NCBI GenBank assembly: GCA_016584305.1
Contig: JACEEZ010013560.1
Span: 1,370,400 to 1,434,399, forward strand
Direction: 5' to 3'
DNA from: Chionoecetes opilio
Lineage: Eukaryota; Arthropoda; Malacostraca; Decapoda; Majidae
Length of the DNA stretch: 64,000 nucleotides
In this document: piece by piece, positions 11,386 to 22,004 of the stretch
Layout: the number at the start of each line of letters is the position of its first letter
How positions within the stretch are numbered: the first letter of the stretch is position 1
The notes under the pieces: generated by a model
Seen by the model: only the letters and a program-made list of their open reading frames with translations
Database searches by the model: none
Told to the model about the DNA's origin: nothing
Made by a program: the position numbers and the translations under genes

Positions 11386-11532
11386 CAGTCTCCCAAAAAA
11401 TATTGGCATGGCTCACTAGGTGCTACTGGAATTGGATCGAAACATACTGGTTTCTTGGCAATGCCCCAGAATTCTACGTTCATTGCCGTCAGTTTTCACT
11501 TGATTTAATAACTATATTTTTTTGGGAGACTG
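11386..11532. mobile_element. 147-bp TA-flanked MITE
   Basis: It begins CAGTCTCCCAAAAAA and ends TTTTTTTGGGAGACTG, with TA on both sides (11384-11385, 11533-11534). It is too short to code and sits 14 bp from the end of E10. Confidence 0.72.
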
Positions 11533-11534
11533 TA

Positions 11535-12034
11535 CTACATGATGACAAGTTAACATTCGTGTAGAGTAAATCATATAAACACCAAATGTTTCTTGGCAAT
11601 CCCAGTAACTAAGTGATAGTATGTACTACATAGCTATTATAGAGTGGGATTTTCGTAATCAATTAAGTTAAATTGTTAAACAAATCATAATTGTCGCTGA
11701 CTCAGCTGAACCAAGTAAAACTTATAAAGAAATAAAAGTATGTCTTTTAAGCAGTTTGTTGAATCATTACAATAATCAGAGTCACAATCATTGCTCATCC
11801 TCACACAATGCACTCAGAGTGAGTGGATTTGCACACATAAAGTCATCCTCATCCATGTTCACTACTCCTGGTAATGCTGCTCTACACACGCAGTCAGCTG
11901 TGCAGGACTGATTGTTCACCAAGCAACTGCAGTCCTCTTTCCAGTCCTCACAACAGCAGAGGATGTCATTAAGTCATTCAGGTGGAGCACAAGGCTGTCA
12001 TCATGATGGGTTGAAGCTGTTTACGTATCAACAT
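11535..12034. other. Intergenic sequence without identified feature
   Basis: AT-rich DNA; no conserved coding signature or repeat end recognised, apart from possible degraded extension of the coding remnant that starts at about 12035. Confidence 0.35.
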
Positions 12035-14140
12035 TTCTCTCCCATCAAAATTTTGTGACATCTTTAACATCCAACATTCCAGTAGCAGCTTCCTTCCCCA
12101 CAAACCAAGGGTATGCTACTCCCAGGATGTGCTGCTACAGACTGTTTTATGTCGGTGGCAGCTTTGTGGTGCAATTCTTCGGAGAGCTAACTTGCATCCT
12201 AACTCAAAGAGGGTTTCTTCTCGTCCTCCATATAATGCAACAACAAATTTATGAGCAGCATTTACTTCATTAATGGTGGGTTTCCCTGTTCCTAGAGATG
12301 ATAATGCTTGTATCTGCTTTGAATACTTCATAGCTTGTTGTGTCACAACCAGATAAGCAGTAGACAGACAGGAGAATGACATGTTGTTCTGGTCTAAGCA
12401 CTCTAAACAGCTCATGTATTGGGATGTATCTAGTCAGACTTGTATCCTTTCCCTCTCTGCCTTTAAGCAAATACAACTTGTAGCGCCCCCCCCTTTATAG
12501 GTTTATTCTTTGACGTTAATTCAAGAGGGCTCCACAATCCTGGCTATTACGCTGCCACCGCCCACAATAACTGGGAAAAAAAAATTATAAGATTAAGAAA
12601 ATATGTAAGTACTAATGGGTCTGAATAACAACGCGTTATCAGAACCTTAATATATTTGCACTTTACTGATTCAACAGTAATTACTTCCCAACTCCTTCTT
12701 AACCTAAATCATTAACTTATCTCTCAACTTAAATATATACTTAACGCTAACAACATCGACACGACGCGACTCTCAGCTCGTGCTCACAAACGTAATCCTA
12801 TAACTCCTTCTTAACCTAAATCATTGAGTAAAGTTCCCGTCACTGGTTCTCTGTGTAACTTTTCCCGTCACACTGATTCTGAGTCAAGTATCAATGCCCA
12901 CACACTCCAGCTATGAGACTAATCCTTAGCTGTATCCTGGTGTTCAAACAGAGGCGTTCACACTTGTTTCCCCCACTGCTCATCCAGCCGTCTCTCCACT
13001 GCTACCTTGAACCCTATGAATAACACCTTCCATCTCACCTCCCCGCACGTCTCTCCACTCTGACACGTGGACCCCAAAAGACATCTAATATGGCGATCTA
13101 CCTTCCTCCTTGCCTGGCCCGCTGACGTCACCAGCTACCGTCGGTACAAAATATATCAAAATATATTTTTATATAGTGATTCAGAACTGATGAGTGGAGG
13201 AAAATTACGCATTTCATTACTGGACATTTATATATTACTTTACCCCCTCCCACTCAACGTAAACTCTTCGTCAATCATGAGTCAAAAGTTTTAACCCATT
13301 TTCCTTCGTTACAAACTCTTCACAATGAATTGCTTGACAATGATGTACAAGTAGTAGTACAAGTACGTCGTCAGTATCTGGTCTATGGACCACAATTTTA
13401 GTACCACCTGATTAACAGCATGTATGCAGTGAAGTATGATCCTGGTGTCTGATTCCTCGTGGTTGGATTCCAGTTCAGGGACAGTCTCACTTTTTTGGGT
13501 AGTAATTCTTGTTGCATGGTTGTCATTGCCTCCACTAGTGTAGGCTACACTTCAAGGCCTTGTGGTAAATCAGCTGTGCTTGACAAGTACTCAGTGTAGA
13601 CTCTTGCAAGTGCTGCTTTATTGCTTGAATTGCTGAGAAATGTGTCCTTGTTGACATGTACTCTGCCACCAACAACTATGTTAGATGCAACAGATTGGTC
13701 ATTATCTCCACGATTTATTCTTGCCTGTGATTTGACACTCCTCATAATACCGATCAAATACGTATTAGGTGGATTTGTGATGGAGTTCCAATTTGACTGG
13801 CTTTCTGAAGAACAAAAGCTGTGAAGTCTGATGCTAGGTCTTTGAAGGTGGCATCATCCTCTTTTCTTGGAAATGGAAGCATTCTTATTACTGCATTGCT
13901 GTCATAGATCACACAGTCAGCTCCTGCCATGGTTTCAATCTTTGTTTCAAGCAACTCTTCAAGTTTATGTCCAAAGTCAGACTTAGAATTTGGCAGAGCT
14001 AAGCTACCATCACTCTTGAATAAACTCATAGGCACACTCGAGCTCTCAAAAGACATCACTCTTTGGAAAGATACCTTCTTCTTCTCATGTATAGCCAGCA
14101 GTTTCCTGTACATGACATCATAATCTACCGTAGAACAACT
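12035..14140 (-). pseudogene. Remnant of an uncharacterised 'ESNHEE-DTRIILH / GCDTTS' protein family
   Basis: On the minus strand, blocks occur in this order: a long N-terminal frame (14113-13754, with SFESSSVPMSLFKSDGSLA and CVIYDSNAVIRML), FDRYYEECQ near 13765, LSNSSNKAALARVYTEYLS, ELESNHEESDTRIILH near 13440-13500, RPDTDDVLVLLL near 13350, and RYIPIHELFRVL ... YCLSGCDTTS near 12330-12440. I recognise these blocks as a multi-copy family seen in many invertebrate genomes; I cannot name a function. Frameshifts occur near 13760 and 13550, and a solo LTR (12479-13313) splits the frame. It is probably itself carried by mobile DNA. Confidence 0.65.
12479..13313. mobile_element. Solo LTR of an LTR retrotransposon
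   Basis: It begins TGTAGCG and ends CGTTACA, with the 4-bp duplication AACT on both sides (12475-12478, 13314-13317). Removing it and one AACT restores an uninterrupted minus-strand frame in the surrounding remnant (HCEE joins LYLLKGREGK), which is strong evidence for insertion. Termini and the 4-bp duplication suit a Ty3/gypsy-like element. No internal retroviral genes are present. Confidence 0.78.
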
Positions 14141-14430
14141 GTTTGAGATTTCACCTTAATTTTTATGTCCATATCCTTCATTGTTTTGGGTTTATGCCGA
14201 GGCATAGGGTTATAAAAGCATTTTTTGGGTTGTATTATCTCTTGTCTTTGCTAGCCTCTCCTCCACAAACTTGGTACGGTTGTGCGGTATCAACAAAATA
14301 CTGGTTTTTGGGAATAATACCGGCACGTCCTCACACCGGTAGCAGTTACGATACCGGTATTGATCGGTTTTTCCAAATACCGGTATTTGAATTTTTCTTG
14401 TCTTTTTTTACTTGTCCATTCTCAGACATT
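14141..14430. repeat. Repeat with recurring ataccggtat-type palindromes
   Basis: Between 14272 and 14400 the word ACCGGTA/ATACCGG recurs at least five times amid T-rich sequence. Such motifs are common near the ends of hAT elements, but I see no terminus or duplication, so the class is uncertain. Confidence 0.4.
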
Positions 14431-14643
14431 TCTTAATTAACCCCTACAGCATCGAACTCCCTAAAATAAAGTTTCCTGTGGCGTCGGCCATCTCTTTTTT
14501 TGCATCCGTAATTAGTATGTATAATGTAACCTCTAAATAAGGAAAATAACAATAATTTGATTCAAATTTTCTTTTAACATTTATTTTTGGACAGAGTTCC
14601 TGAGATTCCTGGGAAAGACATATAGTTTAGATAGATATATAGC

Positions 14644-14740
14644 CAGAGCTGGGCAGCATTTGAATACATTTGTATTTAAATACGTATTTAAATACATTTG
14701 TGTATTTAGAAATGTATTTATACACACACAGTCACACACA
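14644..14740. mobile_element. hAT-like element end
   Basis: CAGAGCTGGGCAGCATTTGA is followed by iterated atttaaatacgtatttaaatac. A CAGRGCTGGGCA start with repeated TATTTAAATAC is typical of hAT element ends. The other end is not found; sequence passes into AAT-rich low-complexity DNA. Confidence 0.5.
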
Positions 14741-14759
14741 CACGTACACACATACCTTT

Positions 14760-14965
14760 GAAATAATTATATTAATAATAAAATAATAATATGGATGATA
14801 ATGATAATAACAATAATAATAATGATAATGTCAATAGTATTGATGATGATAATAATAATAATAATTGTTATGATAATAATATTAATTATAATAATATTAA
14901 AATAATATTAATAATAATAATGTAAATGGTATTGATAACAATAATAATAATTATAATAATAATGA
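14760..14965. repeat. AAT/ATG-rich low-complexity region
   Basis: Imperfect aataataat and gataat repeats without fixed period. Confidence 0.85.
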
Positions 14966-15319
14966 TACTGTTACGCCCCCGTAACTTACCAAGAGCAGTT
15001 TACACTGTACTGGGTCCGGCGTGAATCTGGTGGGTCCGAGGACGCCTTACTTAGGCAACTATCACAGACACTGGCGAAGGAAAGATGCGTCTCCTTGAAC
15101 CATTTATTACATCATGGTAGTTGAAAAGGCACACAAAGGTATACAGGGGGGGGGGTTATACACTTCTCGTCACGCACAAGCGGCCTAGAGACAAAAAAAA
15201 AAGTTAGGTCACAGGTGTGACTCCTCCACCTTCCTCGAAGGAAGGTAATCCCTGGGACATACCCTCACCACGAAACTCGTCTTCACCTCCTCCAGACCTC
15301 TCGTTCTCACACTTACACA

Positions 15320-15356
<37 letters not shown>

Positions 15357-15477
15357 CCTTCTGTGTGACAGGATGGAACATAACCACATGAGCGAGTGAA
15401 CAGTGTACGTGTGTGTGTGTGTGTGTGTGTGATAATATACAAACACCAGAGATGAAGAGTTTTGCTTGGGAGATTAT

Positions 15478-15625
<148 letters not shown>

Positions 15626-15730
15626 TCTCATAGTATATTGTTCCCCATACCCACCTTGTAATCTTTATGACATTCTATATGCTCTCTCTCTCTCTCTGTT
15701 GGTCCTCGTCTATCTGTGAATACTAGCAGG

Positions 15731-15862
15731 GCGTGACCTGACGGGTAATTAGCCAGGTGTAAGGCGTGTCCTGTAGGGTAATTAGCCAGGTGTAAGGCGT
15801 GTCCTGTAGGGTAATTAGCCAGGTGTAAGGCGTGTCCTGTAGGGTAATTAGCCAGGTGTGTG
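15731..15862. repeat. 33-bp tandem repeat, 4 copies
   Basis: Unit gcgtgtcctgtagggtaatt plus agccaggtgtaag, starts at 15731, 15764, 15797 and 15830. The core resembles the 107-bp satellite in element E7 (gcgtgacctgaagggtaatt). Confidence 0.92.
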
Positions 15863-15882
15863 CTACATTATCATAGAGAAAG

Positions 15883-15888
<6 letters not shown>

Positions 15889-15929
<41 letters not shown>

Positions 15930-16038
15930 AGAGAGGGGGAGAGAGAGAGAGAGAGAGGGGGAAGGGAGAGACACGCACACACATACACGCAGAGAGGGGG
16001 GGAGATATGGAGGAGATGGAGAGAGAGTGAGAGAACAG

Positions 16039-16097
<59 letters not shown>
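15889..16097. repeat. (GA)n microsatellite blocks
   Basis: Two long GA runs with G-rich interruptions; all open frames here are low-complexity. Confidence 0.95.
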
Positions 16098-16099
<2 letters not shown>

Positions 16100-16975
16100 G
16101 GAATGGGAGAGAGAGGGAGGAGAGGGAGAGAGGGTGGGGGAGAGGGCAGCAGGCGGGCCTTATTGACATAAGTCACAAGAGTCACAGCAATGACTGCTCC
16201 TGTCAGTGGGTAGTTGACGTATGTCGTCTGACCTCGAATATAGAGTCTTGAAGTGTCAAAGGCGGTAGGAAAATCAGCGCAGGTGACTGTACAGAAGCAG
16301 AAATATATACCAAGAAGCTTCGTGCCAGCCTTTCTTTGCCCACGACTACTTCGTGTCTATAGTGACGGCGACGTTGAAGGCTACAAATAGTGTCAACACA
16401 GGAACCGCGAACGTAACAATAAAACTGAGTGTAGTAACCCATTGAAGATAAGCTTGCATGAATAAAATTATATTATATGTTACAATGAAAGTTGTCTTTT
16501 AAAGTTTAATTTTGCTTGCTTTGTATTTTGCCAAATAAAATAATTGAATTGCAAGACAAAAGTATTTCTGAGGCAATAAATGATAGAGAACAATATTTAA
16601 TAGAATCTTGTATGAGCAGTATTAGTTATAGGTCAAAGAAAGCAAGTGCAGTTCAGTTCAATACAGTTGTGGGTCGGGAGTCTGGCCTTTTTCAACGGCC
16701 CTCCCTGACCTGTTTCTTCTTGCTGTCTGGGTCTTTAATTAGTTTTCTTCTCTTATTCTATCTTATTAGTTTCTTTCTTTTTCTTTCTTCTTATTTTCTC
16801 TGGTCATCTGCAGTGAGAGAAGAAAATAATAGGAAAAGGAGGTAAACAGCGGGAGGACCTAACAATCCAAAGTTTAAGCGACGCAGGTCACAAGAAGAAG
16901 AAGAAGTGTTGGTACCATGTAAACACGACAGGCCAGGTGTGCTTTACCTCGCCTAACGTTAGTTACTCCGTGTAC

Positions 16976-16984
16976 ATGAGATGA
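16976..16984 (+). promoter_or_regulatory. Minimal upstream ORF overlapping the SMG7 start
   Basis: The leader reads ATG AGA TGA, and the stop TGA overlaps the SMG7 start as ATGA (SMG7 ATG at 16981-16983). If the transcript begins upstream of 16976, this two-codon ORF would end on the main start codon and allow re-initiation or inhibit it. The transcription start is unknown, so its presence in the mRNA is inferred. Confidence 0.45.
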
Positions 16985-17006
16985 AAACTGCCAGTCAGCT
17001 CCTAAG
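16981..17006 (+). CDS. SMG7: SMG7 first coding exon
   Basis: ATG followed by KTASQLL and the AG of a split Arg codon, then a gtatgt donor at 17007. The first base of the exon at 27629 completes the Arg and the frame continues EAEGLKSRL. This parallels the vertebrate start, where a short N-terminus leads into LRQAEVLK (from memory). Matching phase, donor and length make it a good candidate for the true start, though only 8.7 codons are available. Intron 1 is 10.6 kb and full of repeats. SMG7 pairs with SMG5 and binds phosphorylated UPF1 in nonsense-mediated decay. Confidence 0.68.
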
Positions 17007-17084
17007 GTATGTATTACTGAGGAGTATTGTAAGTGTGTTTAAAGTGTCAAAAAAGAACAGTAAGTGGAGCGACCCAGGGCCTTT

Positions 17085-17183
17085 ATGGAACTGTCGTCGA
17101 CCGGAATTCTCGTCGAAACACCATCGGCAAACTGTCGTCGACGGTGGAACACTCGTCGACGTGGACATTTTCGACGATAGTTC
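17085..17183. repeat. CpG-rich fold-back with repeated cGTCGAC motifs in SMG7 intron 1
   Basis: Arms ggaactgtcgtcgac (17087-17101) and ttcgacgatagttcc (17168-17182) are inverted. TCGTCGA-type words recur four times between them. It lies about 80 bp after the first SMG7 exon. It could be a 100-bp MITE or a regulatory CpG cluster. Confidence 0.5.
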
Positions 17184-17221
17184 CATTTGTAATAGATGTA
17201 TGTACTATAGTTGATGTATAA

Positions 17222-17770
17222 GGGTTATAATGGACGAGAACTGCGCGGTCACTTACGTTTTCTATATTATTTTATGGGTAAAATTCTAGAGTCCTTTCCG
17301 CCCTTATAAGTGGTTTTAGGTAAATTTTTACGATGGCACCAAACTTCCCTAGGAAATACTTTGGAACTCATCCTTCCGGCTTTGACTGAAATGAACTACC
17401 GCACTGTATTGTATGCTTATTTTACTTCACATCTGTAAAGGTTCCAGCGTGCGCTCAGCCTTGGTTAACCCACACGGCCGCTATGAAATATGAGGTGCCT
17501 CAAAAAATTATAAGTCCAGTTAGGTTAGGTATACTTTGTGGTTAAGGTTAGGTTCGGTTAGGTATACTTTGTGGTTAAGGTTAGGATAGGTTAGATTTTT
17601 ACATATAGTGACTTTGATGATTTTTTTGGGAGCCATAAATCACTTATATTTGCTTCCCCCACCCAAAAACCCCGTATTCCCGCCAGTTCCCCAGGCTTGT
17701 TGGCTATAGGGGGAAGAAAAAAAAGATAGGGGTGAAGGACTTCTTCAAAAGTTTTACCCTTCCCTACACA
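17222..17770. repeat. TTAGG-like interspersed words and an outer arm of a fold-back region
   Basis: At 17519-17600 gttaggttaggtatactttg occurs twice with other ttagg words. At about 17320-17347 sequence ttttacgatggcaccaaact is inverted relative to 19083-19105, suggesting it is the outer arm of the 17.3-19.1 kb fold-back region. Confidence 0.5.
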
Positions 17771-18521
17771 ATGGGCCCCAGACATAACTACGTCACGGTT
17801 TGTTTACATCGGTGCATTGTGGGGATAAGCCGGGGTCGCCGCGGGTGGACCTACGAAGGGAAAACTACGGCGATGGAAGAATTTAGAGTTATTTTGCGCG
17901 AAATTGATACTCCAGGTGCTATATTACTGTGCTCTGTTCTCTTAAACCATGATGTACCACTACTTATTATGATTAAAGACAACAAAAGGAACTCAATTAA
18001 TAAGGTATTTTAATACTATCATAACCATGAATATGTACAACCTACAAAGAGAAGACTACGACGATGAAAAATTTTCGAGTTCTGGGCGAAATTGATACTC
18101 CAGGTGCTATATTTCCGTGCTCGCTGACAATATAGAGAAGACCTGAGGTGATGGTTGATGTACAAAGGCTTCTAAACCAGGAAAACAGTCACAGCAGAGT
18201 CTCATTAAGAAGTAAGCAAGTGGTAGGGACACATTACGTACCTACCAGTTGCTTACCTTTTGGCGAGGCTCTGTTGTGACTCTGTTTTCTTGGTTTAGAA
18301 GCCTCTGCACATCAGCCATTACCTCAGGTCTTCTCTATAGTGTTGTCAGCGAGAACAGAGCACAGTAATATAGCACCTGGAATATCAATTTCGCACAAAA
18401 TAACTAAATTCTTCCATCGCTGTAGTTTTCCCTTAGTAGGTCCACCCGCGGCGACCCCGCCTTATCCCCACAATGCACCGATGTAAACAAACCGTGACGT
18501 AGTTATGGGTAGGGTCCATTG
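17771..18521. repeat. Nested fold-back (inverted repeat) cluster
   Basis: Outer arms 17771-17941 and 18349-18521 are near-perfect inverted copies (for example ctccaggtgctatattactg and its complement). Inner arms 18122-18225 and 18238-18350 are also inverted. A shortened direct copy of the outer arm lies at 18048-18122. The structure would form a large cruciform or hairpin transcript. The open frame at 17732-18013 spans the arm and has no motif I recognise. Confidence 0.85.
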
Positions 18522-19073
18522 GGAGCATGGTTTTTGTTTACCTTATTGTATTCTAAGAGATATTTTCTCTTTGAGCTTTCCGTCGCAAATCAATAGTTTC
18601 GGAGATATATAACATTTTAGGTGGGGGGAGGAATATGTCTCCTTGTTTACAAAATGCCTCCCTCTTCCTCTTATGACCTGTATCGCTTTTGTTTCGGAGG
18701 CGCACCCGTGGCTACCTAACCTAACCTTACCTTACCTTACCTAACCTTACCTTACCTTACCTTACCTAACCTAACCTTACCTAACCTAACCTAACCTAAC
18801 CTAACCTAACCTAACCTTACCTTACCTTACCATACCTTACCTAACCTTTAACCTCCTAACTGGGTCCAATAATAAAAAAAGTTTAATAAAATACCAAACA
18901 AAAGTGATGCAGGTCACAAGAAGAGGAAGAGGGAGGCATTTTGTAAACAAGGAGACATATTCCTCCCCCCACCTAAAATGTTATATATCTCCGAAACTAT
19001 TGATTTGCGACGGAAAGCTCAGAGAGAAAATGTCTCTTAGAATACAATAAGGTAAACAAAAACCATGCTCCCA
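18519..19073. repeat. Large hairpin with telomere-like pentamer array in its loop
   Basis: Arms 18519-18697 and 18894-19073 are about 178-bp inverted copies (for example ctccgaaactattgatttgc and its complement). The loop, about 195 bp, holds the CCTAA/CCTTA array at 18713-18848. Confidence 0.88.
18713..18848. repeat. Interstitial CCTAA/CCTTA (TTAGG-type) array
   Basis: About 27 pentamers, mixed CCTAA and CCTTA, in one register. TTAGG is the telomere repeat of most arthropods. This copy is internal, not a chromosome end. Confidence 0.92.
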
Positions 19074-19481
19074 ATTGTGTAGGCAAGTTTGGTGCCATCA
19101 TAAAATAATACCTGGTTGTGGAAATGATCCACCAACCGCCCTCTCATAATTGGTAGAGTGGTGGTTTGCCCCCCCCCCCCCCCCCCCAAGTGAGGGAGTT
19201 ATTGTCCGCTCATCAGAGGGATGTGTATAGGGATGTATATATATAATTATAATGGTAATGGGTCATAATTAAGGTAATTTGAGTAAGTGATAAGTGCTGG
19301 GATAGAATAATTGAACATTCCCAGTAATATTAAGCATTTGCACCTTATAATTAGCACCTTGGTTAGAAGCGCGGTCATTGGCTGCTGCCCATTAGATCCA
19401 GGCCACCTGGAATTATACACGTGGCATAGGTATTGGTAGCAGGGGACTCGCTGCCCACCAGAGATTCAGTACACTCTAGAC
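19074..19481. other. Intronic sequence with a poly-C tract
   Basis: A run of about 18 C at 19170-19187; otherwise AT-rich with no recognised feature beyond the outer fold-back arm at 19080-19105. Confidence 0.5.
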
Positions 19482-20506
19482 CAGGGGTGGGCAAACTACG
19501 GCCCGCGGGCCGCTTGCGGCCCGCCAAAGGTTTTCATGCGGCCTGCCAAGATCAAGTTATATACTCACGTTATTTGGGGACAAAATGTTAGTAAAATAGA
19601 AGAAAAAAAGTTACCAGGCAACGCCAAATAATATTGTGGAGCATTAGCACGTTACCCGCAAATGGCTAATCTGGCAACTTTGTTACAGCGCAAATTATTA
19701 TATTGGCTTTCATTTCATTGTCCTGTAGAGCAGGAAAACTATTCTATTTAGTGACTCGAGTTTTTATGATGCTAGGAAATAGGAATTAAACAAATTCTAA
19801 TGAACGAGTTAATAGAAATGATGACTCGATACACCCGATTCAGTGAAAGGAGTCATTCAATTTGAACGAGTGACTCGCGAGTCTTATACACTAGTGTCCT
19901 GGCAGATGCCAAAGAGATAAGACGTGCCCATTATAAGCTCTTCATATACAAGCTTTTAGTAAATAAAAAAGAGTGGGACATTTTATTTCAGACTAGCTTT
20001 TATTATCTTACAAACTTTACCCAAAATGAGTTGTTCGAAGCTATTTAACAAGCGAAAAATTGAAGACGAATGCCGTGTTTTTAACAAAGAGTGGACTGAA
20101 ATGTATTTCTTTACTGACGTTGGAGTTAAAGCTGTATGTTTGATTTGTCATGAAACATTTGCTGTGTTCAAGGAATACAATTTGAAACGGCACTTTCAAA
20201 CCAAGCACGCTAACTTTGGACACAATTTATCAAAACAAGAACTGCAAAAGCAAGCCACTGATCTGGTCAAAAGTTTGAAGCAACAGCAAACTGTGTTTGA
20301 GAAAACTTCATCTTTACAAAGGAATGCCACAAAGGCAAGTTTTGTATTGGCCAATAAAATTGCAAAGCAAAACAAGTAATTTGCAGAAGCAGAATTTATT
20401 AAAGATTGCATGGTTGATGCTGTCAGTGTTGTGTGTCCTGAAGTTAAGTCAAAAGTAGAAGCCATATCTCTGTCACGAAGAACTATTGTTCGTCGCATAG
20501 ATGCAA
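19482..20506 (+). mobile_element. hAT (Charlie-type) transposon, 5' part
   Basis: It begins CAGGGGTGGGCAAACTACGG, the typical hAT-Charlie end, preceded by an 8-bp site of the nTCTAGAn type (ctctagac, 19474-19481). The coding part (20026-20505) encodes a zinc finger (CLICHETFAVFKEYNLKRHF then TKH, a C-x2-C...H-x4-H BED-like finger) and the region LSRRTIVRRID, similar to the hAT-derived GTF2IRD2/ZBED-like proteins. One in-frame stop is at 20377-20379. It is cut off at about 20506 by LINE sequence, and the rest of the transposase and the right end are missing. Confidence 0.75.
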
Positions 20507-21670
20507 TTTGGTTTCAGGCAGGGTAGGTCAGCTGCAGACCTGCTCTTCCTTCAGTCTGCTTCCTGGAACCACTCGCTGGATAGAGGAATGGACACCTTTG
20601 TCGTGGCTTTGAACATCGCCGGAGCCTTTGACAGGGTGTGGCACCGAGGTTTCGCTGCCAAACTGAGGAGCCTGGGAGTGTGCGGTGCCCTACTGCAGTT
20701 CATCCAGGACTACCTCCAAGACAGGACCTCACGGGTGGTGATCAACGGCCACACTTCCAGCCAGCAACCCATCCACGCCAGCGTCCCGCAGGGCAGCGTA
20801 CTCGGGCCTCTTCTGTGGAATGTCTATTTCAATGACATTCACCAGCTCATTCCTGAGGCCCAGGCCTACGCTGATGACTGCACCCTTGCCTTCCCCTGCG
20901 ACAGACGTGACTGGCAGGACAAGGTGTGCCGCATCAACTTGGCATTGGACAATATCGTCACCTGGAGTAGTCGATGGCAGGTAAGCCTGGCCCCTGACAA
21001 AACCCAGGCTCTGCTTATCTCCCGCAGGCAAGACATCGCCAACCTGCCTGCACCGGACATACGGCTTGAGGGCAGATCACTTCCCCTTCAGAGATCCATC
21101 TCCATCCTTGGGGTGGAGTTTGACGAGGGACTGACCTTCACCAGTCATGCCAGGAGAGTTGCTAAAAACTCGGCCTGGAGACTCAGCTGTGTCCGGCGCA
21201 TCTCCCACCTTCTAGATGCCAAGGGGGTTGAGGTCCTGTACAAGGCTCAGGTACGTCCCCTAATGGAATACTCCCCCTAGCATGGTCTTCCTGCCCGCCC
21301 TCTTACCTGGCCACACTAGACCGCGTCCAGAGAAGAGCCCAGCGACTGGTTAACGACAAACGTCCCCACCACGCGCCCTGACTCCTTCCAACCCCTCCAG
21401 GAGTGCAGGGATGTGGCAGGTTTATGTGTCATGCACAAGGCACTAAATCTCAACACGCCCCACCTGGCAGCCATCAAGCTCCCCAGGCCCCCGCCGCCCC
21501 TTCACTCCACCCGTGTCGCCCCACACAGACAGGAGCAAGTGACTGTGCCCTTCTCCAGGACAGAGGAGAAGTCCTCACCTACGTTCCTTCTTACCCCGCT
21601 ACGGCCGTCTGTGGAACCAGTTAGTTTACCAAACCGACCTCTACCACCACGCCTGGCTACAAGACTTTAA
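20507..21670 (+). mobile_element. Jockey/CR1-group LINE reverse transcriptase fragment
   Basis: The frame starts at the FGFRQGRSAADLL block, then ALNIAGAFDRVWH (palm), SVPQGSVLGPLLW and the catalytic box AYADDCTLAF, followed by the thumb ILGVEFDEGLTFTSHARRVA and MEYSP. It continues in other frames to about 21670 with a stop and frameshifts. Its GC content is visibly higher than the flanks. It starts at the RT middle, directly fused to the hAT frame. Confidence 0.8.
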
Positions 21671-21685
21671 GCATAAGGTCAAAGA

Positions 21686-21765
21686 ATCAAGCATAAGGAC
21701 AAAGTAGAGAGACTGAAAGAAGGAAATAAAATATATGAAGATCCAAAGATAATGAGTGAACAGCT
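21686..21765 (+). mobile_element. CR1-like LINE fragment
   Basis: About 80 bp nearly identical to 24308-24383, encoding HKDKVERLKEGNKIYEDPK in the linker before the RT. Confidence 0.7.
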
Positions 21766-21918
21766 GGTTGATGGCCTAAATTATTATTAAATATAAAATG
21801 TCTTTTATATTATATGTAGCTATAGATAGCACTAGCATAAAACCTAGAACTTTAGCTCTAATAACACCAAATGTACTAACAGTTTAAATAAAAAAAGAAA
21901 AAAAAAAAGGGGAAAGGA

Positions 21919-21980
<62 letters not shown>

Positions 21981-22004
21981 GGGGGGGGGGGGGGGGGGGG
22001 GGGG
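21919..22004. repeat. (GA)n followed by poly-G
   Basis: About 58 bp of GA then about 26 G; a mirror-type purine tract able to form triplex or G-rich structures. Confidence 0.95.

Noticed and set aside
18713..18848. Chromosome end (telomere)
   Set aside because: Only about 27 mixed CCTAA/CCTTA units, flanked on both sides by inverted arms and unrelated sequence; interstitial.
20501..21280. hAT-RT fusion as a functional chimeric gene
   Set aside because: There is an in-frame stop in the hAT part at 20377 and broken frames after 21280; best explained as joined fossils.
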